Virus record (IMG/VR): IMGVR_UViG_3300043425_000262
Coordinates: 1-24,354 of that record
From: a virus
Reading direction: 5' to 3' (one strand)
DNA: 24,354 nucleotides
In this document: piece after piece, positions 5,941-11,592 of the stretch
Layout: every line of letters starts with the position of its first letter
Position numbering within the stretch: the first letter of the stretch is position 1
Made by a program: the position numbers and the translations under genes
Notes under the pieces: model-generated
Told to the model about the DNA's origin: nothing
The model's input: the letters and a program-made list of their open reading frames with translations, nothing else
The model's database searches: none

Positions 5941-5949
5941 TGGTATAAT
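5941..5949 (+). promoter_or_regulatory. Extended -10 promoter, TGGTATAAT
   Basis: TGG followed by a perfect TATAAT (5944-5949) matches the extended -10 consensus of primary-sigma promoters. No good -35 box lies 16-18 bases upstream, as is usual for extended -10 promoters. Transcription would start near 5955-5957, directly at the leader hairpin of the 6005 gene. Confidence 0.65.
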
Positions 5950-5953
5950 TAAG

Positions 5954-5979
5954 GTGTCGAGGCAATCAAGCCGAGGCAC
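5954..5979 (+). other. Leader hairpin with tandem GA internal loop
   Basis: GTGTC/GGCAC (5954-5958/5975-5979, one G-U) and GGC/GCC (5961-5963/5970-5972) form a stem interrupted by GA facing GA (5959-5960/5973-5974), which can make tandem sheared G-A pairs; the loop is AATCAA. It would sit at the very 5' end of the mRNA from the 5941 promoter and is followed by AAACCAAACC repeats and the ATG at 6005. It may protect the transcript's 5' end. Confidence 0.5.
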
Positions 5980-6004
5980 AAACCAAACCAAACCAAACAA
6001 CACC

Positions 6005-6427
6005 ATGAGCAAGTCCACCGCCAAGAAGAACACCAACACCGCCGAGAAGAAGCCGCTCACCGCGAACGACTTCCTCAAGGCCGCAAGCACCGTCACCGCC
6101 ACCGCTCGCAAGAGCGTCCGCACCGAGACGAGCAAGAGCGGCAAGAAGGTCGCCGCCCTCAAGCCCACGAAGGAAGAGGCCCTCACCTTCATCCTCACCT
6201 GCGGCTCGCTGGTCGCCGACATGGTCGAGGCCGCCCGATCCGCACGAGACGCCGCCAAGGCCGAAGGGTCGAAGGCGTTCAAGGGCACGGCCTCGGTAGT
6301 GTGCGAGAAGGTCAAGGGCATCAAACTCGACGACGCCGCCATCATCAAGTTGGGCACGGCGGCGATGAAGCGAGCGATGAACCTCGGCGACTTCAAGTCC
6401 CTCATCGCCGAGCGTCTCGCCAAGTGA
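6005..6427 (+). CDS. Lys/Ala-rich basic protein, probably highly expressed
   Basis: ATG 6005 follows four AAACC/AAACAA-type repeats and no SD; a longer frame from 5882 would run through the promoter and is rejected. The 140-residue product has a basic Lys/Ala/Thr-rich N-terminus (1-55, SKSTAKK, RKSVRT, SKSGKK), histone-H1-like in composition, and a helical C-terminal part (56-140) with 'EEALTFILTCGSLVADMVEAA' features and 'IIKLGTAAMKRAMNLGDF'. It has the best promoter in the window, uniformly GC-ending codons (GCC, AAG, CTC) and a terminator downstream, so it looks like an abundant protein on a short transcript. A nucleoid- or DNA-binding role is inferred from composition only. Confidence 0.8.
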   Translation: MSKSTAKKNTNTAEKKPLTANDFLKAASTVTATARKSVRTETSKSGKKVAALKPTKEEALTFILTCGSLVADMVEAARSARDAAKAEGSKAFKGTASVVCEKVKGIKLDDAAIIKLGTAAMKRAMNLGDFKSLIAERLAK

Positions 6428-6483
6428 GCGTGCTAGCACTCCTCGTGCTACTCGCTGCTGTACGCATTGTAAACGGAAAGTGA
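6424..6483 (+). CDS. Possible 19-aa hydrophobic microprotein
   Basis: GTG 6424 forms a GTGA overlap with the stop of the basic-protein gene and opens MSVLALLVLLAAVRIVNGK, ending in TGA at 6481-6483. It is a single hydrophobic helix with a short basic C-terminus, the same design as the ORF at 5758-5832. GTGA coupling is common in this genome (1915, 3529, 9976), which supports it, but no SD is present and the segment also forms RNA hairpins, so it may be non-coding. Confidence 0.35.
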   Translation: MSVLALLVLLAAVRIVNGK

Positions 6484-6502
6484 ATGCGTTGTAAGTAGCA
6501 CG
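6444..6502 (+). other. Long hairpin with two competing stems
   Basis: CGTGCTACT (6444-6452) pairs perfectly with AGTAGCACG (6494-6502), and ACGCATT (6462-6468) pairs with AATGCGT (6483-6489). GCTGCT (6455-6460) can instead pair with AGTAGC (6494-6499), so two outer stems compete. AAGTAGCAC here also equals the 3' arm of the leader hairpin at 2639-2647. It lies between the basic-protein gene and its terminator. Confidence 0.5.
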
Positions 6503-6516
6503 GCATTACAGAGAAA

Positions 6517-6564
6517 GCGTTCCCCCTGCCAACCCGGCGGGGGGGACGCACTTCTCTTCTTTTA
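6517..6564 (+). terminator. Strong intrinsic terminator
   Basis: GCGT-t-CCCCC-t-GCC (6517-6530) folds against GGC-g-GGGGG-gg-ACGC (6536-6549) with loop AACCC, followed by a pyrimidine tract ACTTCTCTTCTTTT. It would end transcription of the basic-protein unit and separate the early block from the late block. Confidence 0.75.
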
Positions 6565-6713
6565 CAGCGTTCTTTAACGGATTCATGCACACACTTTTTT
6601 CATGTAAAAGGCAAGCATAGTCTGTGGAAGGCGGGGGTTATTAGGGGGTTTTATAAGAACATAGTCAAGCGGAAACTGTAGATAGTCGGTTTTTTGTTTG
6701 TTTTTGTACAGGG

Positions 6714-6780
6714 TAGGGGGTGAAATAGATTTCCTAGGGGGGTGAAATGTATTTCCCGAGGGGGGTGCTACAGATTTCCC
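6714..6780. repeat. Three operator/iteron-like repeats
   Basis: Three units of 21-23 bases lie head to tail (6714-6734, 6735-6757, 6758-6780). Each begins with a G5 or G6 run and ends in ATTTCC(C). Units 1 and 2 contain the dyad GAAAT-nn-ATTTC; unit 3 keeps only the right half (GCTAC-ag-ATTTC). The dyads are spaced 22 and 23 bases apart, about two helical turns, so dimers would bind on one DNA face. The position before the late block fits an operator array; a replication origin or packaging site is the alternative. The preceding stretch 6565-6713 shows only further G-runs and a T-rich segment. Confidence 0.65.
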
Positions 6781-6786
6781 ACATAT

Positions 6787-6810
6787 AGAATAGAGGATAG
6801 AATAGAGGAT
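6787..6810. repeat. 12-bp perfect tandem repeat
   Basis: AGAATAGAGGAT occurs twice in direct succession (6787-6798, 6799-6810) and is followed by a partial third copy (AGATAC). It lies between the dyad array and the TTGACA box. Confidence 0.75.
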
Positions 6811-6823
6811 AGATACAAAAGGG

Positions 6824-6829
6824 TTGACA
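6824..6829 (+). promoter_or_regulatory. Possible -35 box before the late block
   Basis: TTGACA is a perfect -35 hexamer 28 bases before the ATG at 6858. No good -10 lies at 16-18 bases spacing (TTTGTA is poor), so either an activator is needed, as the adjacent repeats might suggest, or the match is chance. Confidence 0.25.
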
Positions 6830-6857
6830 TATCGATTGTTGGGGTTTTTGTAGACAT

Positions 6858-7376
6858 ATGGACACGAAGGAACGAGATTTGGTACAGAAGTTCGGCATAA
6901 GCCGTGACGAATTCAAAGAGATACGAGCATCTATTGGGAAGGAGCATGACTTGGGTACACTCTGGTATCGTGAGGACTCCAAGAAGCCCGAACATCTGCG
7001 TACGGTCTACTGGACTGACAATGGGTTGCTGTATTTGCGATACTACATGGAGGTTAAGCGTCAAATGACCGACATCGTAGACACTGTCAGCGAATGGAAG
7101 CCTATGACAAAGGGTGAGTTTGACAAATCGGTCAACAATACATACTGGGCTGGCAAGGTTGTTGTTAATAACTATAAAAACAATACTTGTCTGATGGTGG
7201 AACATCAAACTGGGTTCAAAGTCTTGACAAAGTGCCGAGACAGCAGACAATACGCCAAACACAGCCATGTGGTTGTGGACTCTAAAAATTTATCCCATAC
7301 CGTACGCCTTCCTAGTTTTAAATCATATGAAAAAGCCAACGAGCAAGCCCTCAAAGCCAATCGCAAATCCAAATAA
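6858..7376 (+). CDS. First gene of late block, 172 aa, unknown
   Basis: Starts at ATG 6858 (alternative starts are not evident) right after the repeat array and TTGACA box, with no SD. The N-terminal 35 residues (MDTKERDLVQKFGISRDEFK and following) read like a helix-turn-helix, with 'LVQKFGISRDEFKEIR' as a possible recognition pair. The centre has strands ('VYWTDNGLLYLRYY', 'AGKVVVNNYKNNTCLMVE'), and the C-terminus is basic. I recognise no family. By position it could be a regulator of the late operon or a small-terminase-like protein, but nothing specific supports either. Confidence 0.75.
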   Translation: MDTKERDLVQKFGISRDEFKEIRASIGKEHDLGTLWYREDSKKPEHLRTVYWTDNGLLYLRYYMEVKRQMTDIVDTVSEWKPMTKGEFDKSVNNTYWAGKVVVNNYKNNTCLMVEHQTGFKVLTKCRDSRQYAKHSHVVVDSKNLSHTVRLPSFKSYEKANEQALKANRKSK

Positions 7377-7383
7377 GGAGTTT

Positions 7384-7479
7384 ATGGACAAACTGACTAA
7401 GGATTTCGGTATTCCGAAGTACGATAAGCAGAAACTGTCCGATGGATTTAACAATAACGACAAACCCAAGAAGAAATAA
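7384..7479 (+). CDS. Small charged protein, 31 aa
   Basis: ATG 7384 follows TAAGGAG (spacing short, 3 bases after GGAG) and lies 7 bases after the previous stop; the product is MDKLTKDFGIPKYDKQKLSD plus an Asn/Lys-rich tail. An in-frame ATG at 7327 would give 50 residues but overlap the upstream gene by 50 bases. The stop overlaps the next ATG by one base (TAATG), consistent with a coupled late operon. It is polar, Lys-rich and probably disordered; no family is recognised. Confidence 0.5.
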   Translation: MDKLTKDFGIPKYDKQKLSDGFNNNDKPKKK

Positions 7480-7724
7480 TGGCTACCTACAAAGGTCGTA
7501 AGGTCACACTTAACAAACCTTTCAGAACTCCTAGCGGCCCGAAGAAATCAGCCGTTTATGTGAAGGGTTCTAAGGGTAAGGCAAAGATTGTGCGTTTTGG
7601 TGACCCAAAGATGTCCATCAAGAAGAGCAACCCCGCTCGCCGTAAGTCATTCCGTGCCAGACACAAGTGTGCTACGGCAAAAGACAAAACTTCCGCCAGA
7701 TACTGGAGTTGCAAGGCTTGGTAA
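7479..7724 (+). CDS. Conserved phage FGDP/RRKSFRARH protein (DUF5872-like)
   Basis: The 81-residue basic product begins MATYKGRKVTLNKPFRTPSG and contains 'KSAVYVKG' (23-30), 'VRFGDPKMSIKKSNPARRKS' (38-57), 'FRARHKC' (58-64) and 'ARYWSCKAW' (73-81). This exact order (strand, FGDPxM, RRKSFRARHxC, KTxARYWSCxxW) is a recurrent phage family, often found near head genes or fused to prohead proteins; I recall the label DUF5872 but am not certain of the number. The two conserved Cys (64, 78) and His63 may bind zinc. Its place at the head of the late block fits a virion or prohead role (inference). Confidence 0.8.
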   Translation: MATYKGRKVTLNKPFRTPSGPKKSAVYVKGSKGKAKIVRFGDPKMSIKKSNPARRKSFRARHKCATAKDKTSARYWSCKAW

Positions 7725-7727
7725 CCT

Positions 7728-7769
7728 ATGAAAAAGAAAAAGTGTTGCACTAAGTGCAAGAAAAAGTGA
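7728..7769 (+). CDS. Possible 13-aa Cys/Lys peptide
   Basis: ATG 7728, 3 bases after the previous stop, encodes MKKKKCCTKCKKK then TGA. The composition (Cys-Cys-x2-Cys between Lys runs) is striking and could bind metal or nucleic acid. No SD is visible, and at 13 codons the frame may be chance. A 7-bp hairpin (CGATGCG/CGCATCG, 7773-7779/7787-7793) follows immediately. Confidence 0.25.
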   Translation: MKKKKCCTKCKKK

Positions 7770-7813
7770 AAACGATGCGATGCTGACGCATCGCAAGATA
7801 CAGACCATCCTCT

Positions 7814-8404
7814 ATGAACGATTATTCTATATTTGACAGAAACGGTATTCCTAGACCTCCTTCTTTTGCAGGAATGACTGGACAGGGGGCTGACGCTATG
7901 TATTCGGTTGGTGGGCGTTGGATGAAGGCTGGTCAGCAGACCGCTGATGGCTATTTGATTAATAGTTACGACCCTAAGTCCTATACGCTAGGAATGTCTT
8001 ACAAGGGCGTTCCTGTGCCTGTGCAGATGCAGACATCCATCATCCCCCCATACACCCCTCAGTTCGTCAAGGAGTCTGGAGGAATGACAGAAGCAGACCA
8101 GAAGCGTATGGATAATATGGGTATAGCCGTAGAAAATGCTAACTCGTATCTAAACGACCCTACGCTTGAAATACCACAAGGTTTTGCATTTGATAAAAAA
8201 GCAGTTTCAGATATGCGTAAAAACTACTTTTCCAATAAGGAAAGAGAAGTGGTTTCAGATTTAAGGGATGTTGTGTCTCTTGACCAGTTTAAAGAACTTG
8301 CATCTAGCCCAGATGCACAAAAAGGTCTTTACTATGTTCCGTACCAAGACAATGATGGGAATGTAGACTTTCAGTCCTTCTATCTTTCTGGAGAAGGAGA
8401 ATAA
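7814..8404 (+). CDS. Hypothetical late protein, 196 aa, possible virion protein
   Basis: The product starts MNDYSIFDRNGIPRPPSFAG and is Gly/Pro/Tyr-rich over its first 90 residues ('GGRWMKAGQQTADGYLINSY', 'YKGVPVPVQMQTSIIPPYTP'), then helical and charged. No family is recognised, and there is no signal peptide or membrane segment. Its first codons match those of the portal gene over 12 bases (ACGATTATTCTA), giving related N-termini. The setting in the late block before terminase suggests a structural or assembly role. The ATG has no SD. The gene ends just before tRNA-Thr. Confidence 0.7.
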   Translation: MNDYSIFDRNGIPRPPSFAGMTGQGADAMYSVGGRWMKAGQQTADGYLINSYDPKSYTLGMSYKGVPVPVQMQTSIIPPYTPQFVKESGGMTEADQKRMDNMGIAVENANSYLNDPTLEIPQGFAFDKKAVSDMRKNYFSNKEREVVSDLRDVVSLDQFKELASSPDAQKGLYYVPYQDNDGNVDFQSFYLSGEGE

Positions 8405-8405
8405 C

Positions 8406-8481
8406 GCCACTGTAACTCAATTGGTAGAGTGCCTCTTTTGTAAAGAGACTGTTGTCGGTTCAAGTCCGACCTGTGGCCCCA
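8406..8481 (+). tRNA. tRNA-Thr (anticodon UGU), CCA encoded
   Basis: A full cloverleaf is visible: acceptor GCCACTG/CTGTGGC (one T-T mismatch), D arm ACTC-AATTGGTA-GAGT, anticodon arm CCTCT-TTTGTAA-AGAGA with anticodon TGT at 8439-8441, five-base variable loop, T arm GTCGG-TTCAAGT-CCGAC, discriminator C and CCA at 8479-8481. The first anticodon pair (C-A) is also mismatched. It would read ACA and ACG threonine codons. It starts one base after the upstream gene's stop codon, so it is probably cut out of the late transcript. Confidence 0.93.
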
Positions 8482-8485
8482 TTTT

Positions 8486-8566
8486 GGAGGTGTGTAATCT
8501 TACAAGGTCGATTACAGCAATCTGCGTAGCGGTAAGTTTTGGGTGGCAACCTAGACACCTCCTCCA
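8486..8566 (+). ncRNA. Cloverleaf-like element ending in TCCA
   Basis: Five bases after tRNA-Thr, GGAGGTGT (8486-8493) pairs perfectly with ACACCTCC (8555-8562), and T-CCA follows (8563-8566), as in a tRNA acceptor end. Inside, TAATC/GATTA (8495-8499/8510-8514) has a 10-base loop containing GG, like a D arm, and GGGT-GGCA-ACCT (8541-8552) sits at the T-arm position. There is no TTC T-loop and no clean anticodon stem. It may be a decayed or non-canonical tRNA, a tRNA-like processing signal, or an unrelated structured RNA ahead of the HNH gene. Confidence 0.4.
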
Positions 8567-8582
8567 CTTTAATACCATCCCA

Positions 8583-8638
8583 CCTTATTAACGCCAAACG
8601 GCTTTCGCTTTAATAGCACAAACCCTTATTAACGCCAA
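8583..8638. repeat. 15-bp direct repeat before HNH gene
   Basis: CCTTATTAACGCCAA occurs at 8583-8597 and 8624-8638, 26 bases apart; the second copy runs into the ATG of the HNH gene. Part of it (AATAACGCCA) also occurs just before tRNA-Thr at 8400-8409. It could mark the insertion history of the endonuclease or be a binding site. Confidence 0.7.
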
Positions 8639-9042
8639 TGGAGACTCAAGAGGAATGGAAGCCTGTGCCAATCGAACAATTTAAGGGGCTGTACGAGGTT
8701 TCAAGCCACGGACGACTCAAGGCTTGCTTCAAGACAACAAGTGACGGCAGAAGGCTTCCAGAGCGTATTGTCAAACCTACTAAACTGGTTAGCGGCTACC
8801 TGCAGTTTAAGTTGTACAACGATGGGTTTAGGGTAAACATAAATGCACACAAGTTAGTTGCAATTACTTTTGGTCTGATATACTGGAACGAACATTCCTT
8901 AACGGAGTTACAGATTAACCACAAGGACGGCAACAAGGAGAACAATAGTGTATCTAACCTTGAAGCCTGTACTCCGAGCGAGAATGTCCTACACGCATAC
9001 CGAACAGGTTTAAAATCATATGGCAGACCCAACAGACATTAA
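8638..9042 (+). CDS. HNH endonuclease with NUMOD4 domain
   Basis: The 134-residue protein shows the NUMOD4 DNA-binding motif at 6-50 ('EWKPVPIEQFKGLYEVSSHG', then 'RIVKPTK') and an HNH domain at about 65-125 ('AHKLVAITFG', 'QINHKDGNKENN', 'NLEACTPSENVLHAYRTGL'). The His, Asn and His positions of the HNH_3 type are present, so it is probably active. Such free-standing phage endonucleases nick or cut related phage DNA and spread by homing. It lies between a tRNA region and a late gene, preceded by direct repeats, and its 3' end overlaps the next ORF by 23 bases, consistent with a later insertion. Confidence 0.9.
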   Translation: METQEEWKPVPIEQFKGLYEVSSHGRLKACFKTTSDGRRLPERIVKPTKLVSGYLQFKLYNDGFRVNINAHKLVAITFGLIYWNEHSLTELQINHKDGNKENNSVSNLEACTPSENVLHAYRTGLKSYGRPNRH

Positions 9043-9979
9043 CGAATTATTCTCCCAAGGCCAACAGGGGGCTAAGGAAGCAAGCGAAACCTCAAAAGGC
9101 CCATATGAGACTTTGGTCTCGTTGAAGGACAGAGGGTATCTTCCAGAAATGGTTGCTGGAACTACTGCGGCGACGGTTGGAGGTTTTACGATTAAGAACT
9201 ACCTAAAAAATTTATCTGCGGTCAAGGATGCTATTAAGGCAGAAGAAGAAGCCGTTAGAAAACTTAGAGTTCCTGCTACGAAAGGAGGAAGACAACCGTT
9301 TTCCAAGGAAGGGTTTACTCTGTCTGGTGCTAGAGATGTGAAGGCAGATATGCCGAAAAAGGGTGGTGCTGTTCCGTATACCAGACTTTCAAATGTCCGT
9401 GCTATCGGAGGCCCAGAAGGAACTGGCCTTGGAGTGCTTAAAGGTAAGGAAGCAGGAACTGCCGCACGAATGACCGCAGAACAAATGGTCAAGTATTTGC
9501 GAGGACAAAGTAATTTTGGTGTTACTGCTACTACCCCAAGAATAGAGATAAAGGGCTTCCAAGAAGGAACTCCTACCAGACAGACGGTTATTGTTAGACC
9601 TTCTGATGTAACGGCAGGAAAACTTCCGACTGTGAAAGTTCCTGCTGGAGAACTTCCTGCACCAGAGGCTAACATTATACCAAGAACGCTTGGAAGATTG
9701 AGAGGTCTTTTTTCTAAAGCAAAAGCAGGAACTCAAGTTATGAGTGGTGCTTTTGGTGCTATTCCTATGGTCACTGACGAACTAATGAGACAGAGTTCAG
9801 ATTATCAAAACCCTGTGACTGGAGAAGTTTATAAGAGAAATGAAGTAACAGACCTTGGTGGTCTTAACTACGCCACAGCCGACATGGCTACCATCGCAAA
9901 ATTCCATCCAGACAACGCAGATAACCATCCAGAAATAACGGATGAGATGAGAGCGGAGTTTTTCCAGCGTAATAAGTGA
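9020..9979 (+). CDS. Probable virion-associated protein, 319 aa
   Basis: Starts at ATG 9020 inside the end of the HNH gene (MADPTDINELFSQGQQGAKE). Two weakly hydrophobic Gly/Ala stretches occur near 43-56 and 245-258; between them is a basic, Gly/Pro-rich region without predicted domains, and the C-terminus is acidic with 'PEITDEMRAEFFQR'. No family is recognised. The location directly before the large terminase and GTGA coupling to it suggest packaging or a virion-internal role. Codon use shifts to AGA/GGA-rich here, unlike the early genes. The HNH overlap may mean the original leader of this gene was replaced. Confidence 0.7.
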   Translation: MADPTDINELFSQGQQGAKEASETSKGPYETLVSLKDRGYLPEMVAGTTAATVGGFTIKNYLKNLSAVKDAIKAEEEAVRKLRVPATKGGRQPFSKEGFTLSGARDVKADMPKKGGAVPYTRLSNVRAIGGPEGTGLGVLKGKEAGTAARMTAEQMVKYLRGQSNFGVTATTPRIEIKGFQEGTPTRQTVIVRPSDVTAGKLPTVKVPAGELPAPEANIIPRTLGRLRGLFSKAKAGTQVMSGAFGAIPMVTDELMRQSSDYQNPVTGEVYKRNEVTDLGGLNYATADMATIAKFHPDNADNHPEITDEMRAEFFQRNK

Positions 9980-11592
9980 GCGACATTTCCTCGTTCAAGC
10001 CGACTCCGCATCCAGTAATTAAGATGCCAGATGTCAAGATGCTCGTGGAGCGTCTTGGTCTGGATAAGACAGCGGAGATACTTGAACTTAGGGAAGATAA
10101 GATACTTGCAGAACAGTTAGACCCATATCGTCATGGCTTTGAGCCAGACCATTGGAAGGAAGCAGACAGACTGATAAAGGAAAAGCAGGAACTGCTAGTT
10201 CTTGGAGGTAACCGTGCTGGTAAAACCGAGTGGATGGCAAAGCGTGTCATCCAAACTCTCATAAACAAGGACAAGGCTATGGTTTGGTGTCTGCACACAA
10301 CGCAGAAGTCCAGCATCCAGATGCAACAGAATGTGGTCTGGAAGTATATGCCTCCAGAACTTAAGAACTGCAAGAAGACAAAGGTAACCAACATCGCTTA
10401 CTCACAGAAGAACGGTTTCTCCGAAGAGTCATTTATCTTGCCTAACGGCTCGCAATGCGTGTTTATGAACTACGCACAGAAGCGAGATGTCATCGAAGGT
10501 GGTGAGTGTGACCTAATATGGTGCGATGAACTTGTACCGATGGACTGGGTAGAGACGCTACGCTACCGTATCGTCACTCGTAGAGGAAAACTTGCCATTA
10601 CATTTACCCCTATCGCTGGTTATTCGCAGGTCGTTAAGGAGTTTGTGGCTGGTTGTACCTTCAAAAACTGGCTGAAGGCGGATATTTTAGACCCAAATAA
10701 TGTCTATGTCGGAGGAGTTCCTCGTGGACATATGCCATTCATTGCAGAGTGCCATCGAAATAATGGTTCGGTCATCTGGTTTCACTCCCAACTCAATCCG
10801 TATAACCCATTTGACGAACTAGTTAAGACTTTGGACGGCAAAAACCTGTACGAAAAGAAAATTCGTGCTTACGGATGGGCTGACAACACGGTTGGAAACC
10901 AATTCCCAAGATTTGGCGACTCTCACATCATAGATGAGTCAGCAGTTCCAGAAACAGGAACAAATTATATGGTAGCAGACCCTGCTGGAGCAAGAAATTG
11001 GTTCATGCTCTGGGCTAGAAAGGCCGATGACGGAAATCTTTATGTCTACAGGGAATGGCCCGACATTTCATACGGAGAATGGGCTTTACCGAGCGAAAAG
11101 CCAGACGGCAAGGAGGGTATAGCCCAGAGAAACGGTGCTGGCATGGGAATAGACGACTATAAGAAACTAATACGAAAGTTGGAAGAGGATGATGAAGAAG
11201 AGGTTATGGAACGCTACATTGACCCTCGTGCTGGTGCTACTCAAGCAATAGGCAGGGACGGAGGAACATCGGTCATAGAACTGCTAGACGGCGGAGACGA
11301 GCCTATGTACTTTGCACCAGCCGCTGGCATAGCCGTCGAGCAGGGAGTTTCTATGATTAATGACCTTCTGGCCTATAATATGGGAGAACCTGTATCGCCT
11401 TTGAACCAGCCCAAGTTATTCGTTACTAAAAATTGCAAAAACCTCATATACTGCCTAAAGGAATGGACAGGGGCGGATGGAGACAAGGGTTCTACAAAAG
11501 ACCCAATAGATTGCCTTAGATATTTGGTTGTAATGCAACCAGAATTCGTAGATACAAAAACAATTATAAACAATAAACCCTTCTCTTACTAA
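9976..11592 (+). CDS. terL: Terminase large subunit (TerL)
   Basis: The packaging motor ATPase and nuclease, 538 residues, normal length. Walker A 'GGNRAGKT' is at 77-84, Walker B 'CDLIWCDE' at 178-185 (Asp184, Glu185), and the coupling motif 'ITFTPI' at 208-213. The C-terminal RNase-H-like nuclease has acidic residues in 'VADPAG' (Asp335), 'YIDPRAG' (Asp416) and 'DPIDCLRY' (Asp509, Asp512). It cuts concatemeric DNA and drives it through the portal encoded next. It starts with GTG 9976 in a GTGA overlap. The closest small-terminase candidate in this window is the partial gene at 3-308, which is far upstream. Confidence 0.95.
   Translation: MSDISSFKPTPHPVIKMPDVKMLVERLGLDKTAEILELREDKILAEQLDPYRHGFEPDHWKEADRLIKEKQELLVLGGNRAGKTEWMAKRVIQTLINKDKAMVWCLHTTQKSSIQMQQNVVWKYMPPELKNCKKTKVTNIAYSQKNGFSEESFILPNGSQCVFMNYAQKRDVIEGGECDLIWCDELVPMDWVETLRYRIVTRRGKLAITFTPIAGYSQVVKEFVAGCTFKNWLKADILDPNNVYVGGVPRGHMPFIAECHRNNGSVIWFHSQLNPYNPFDELVKTLDGKNLYEKKIRAYGWADNTVGNQFPRFGDSHIIDESAVPETGTNYMVADPAGARNWFMLWARKADDGNLYVYREWPDISYGEWALPSEKPDGKEGIAQRNGAGMGIDDYKKLIRKLEEDDEEEVMERYIDPRAGATQAIGRDGGTSVIELLDGGDEPMYFAPAAGIAVEQGVSMINDLLAYNMGEPVSPLNQPKLFVTKNCKNLIYCLKEWTGADGDKGSTKDPIDCLRYLVVMQPEFVDTKTIINNKPFSY

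Noticed and set aside
6301-6423. Longer version of the 19-aa microprotein
   Set aside because: Runs through the basic-protein gene out of frame; the product is a low-complexity Arg/His-rich string.
6714-6810. CRISPR array
   Set aside because: Repeats are adjacent, with no unique spacers of 25-40 bases, and no cas gene is near; they look like operators or iterons.
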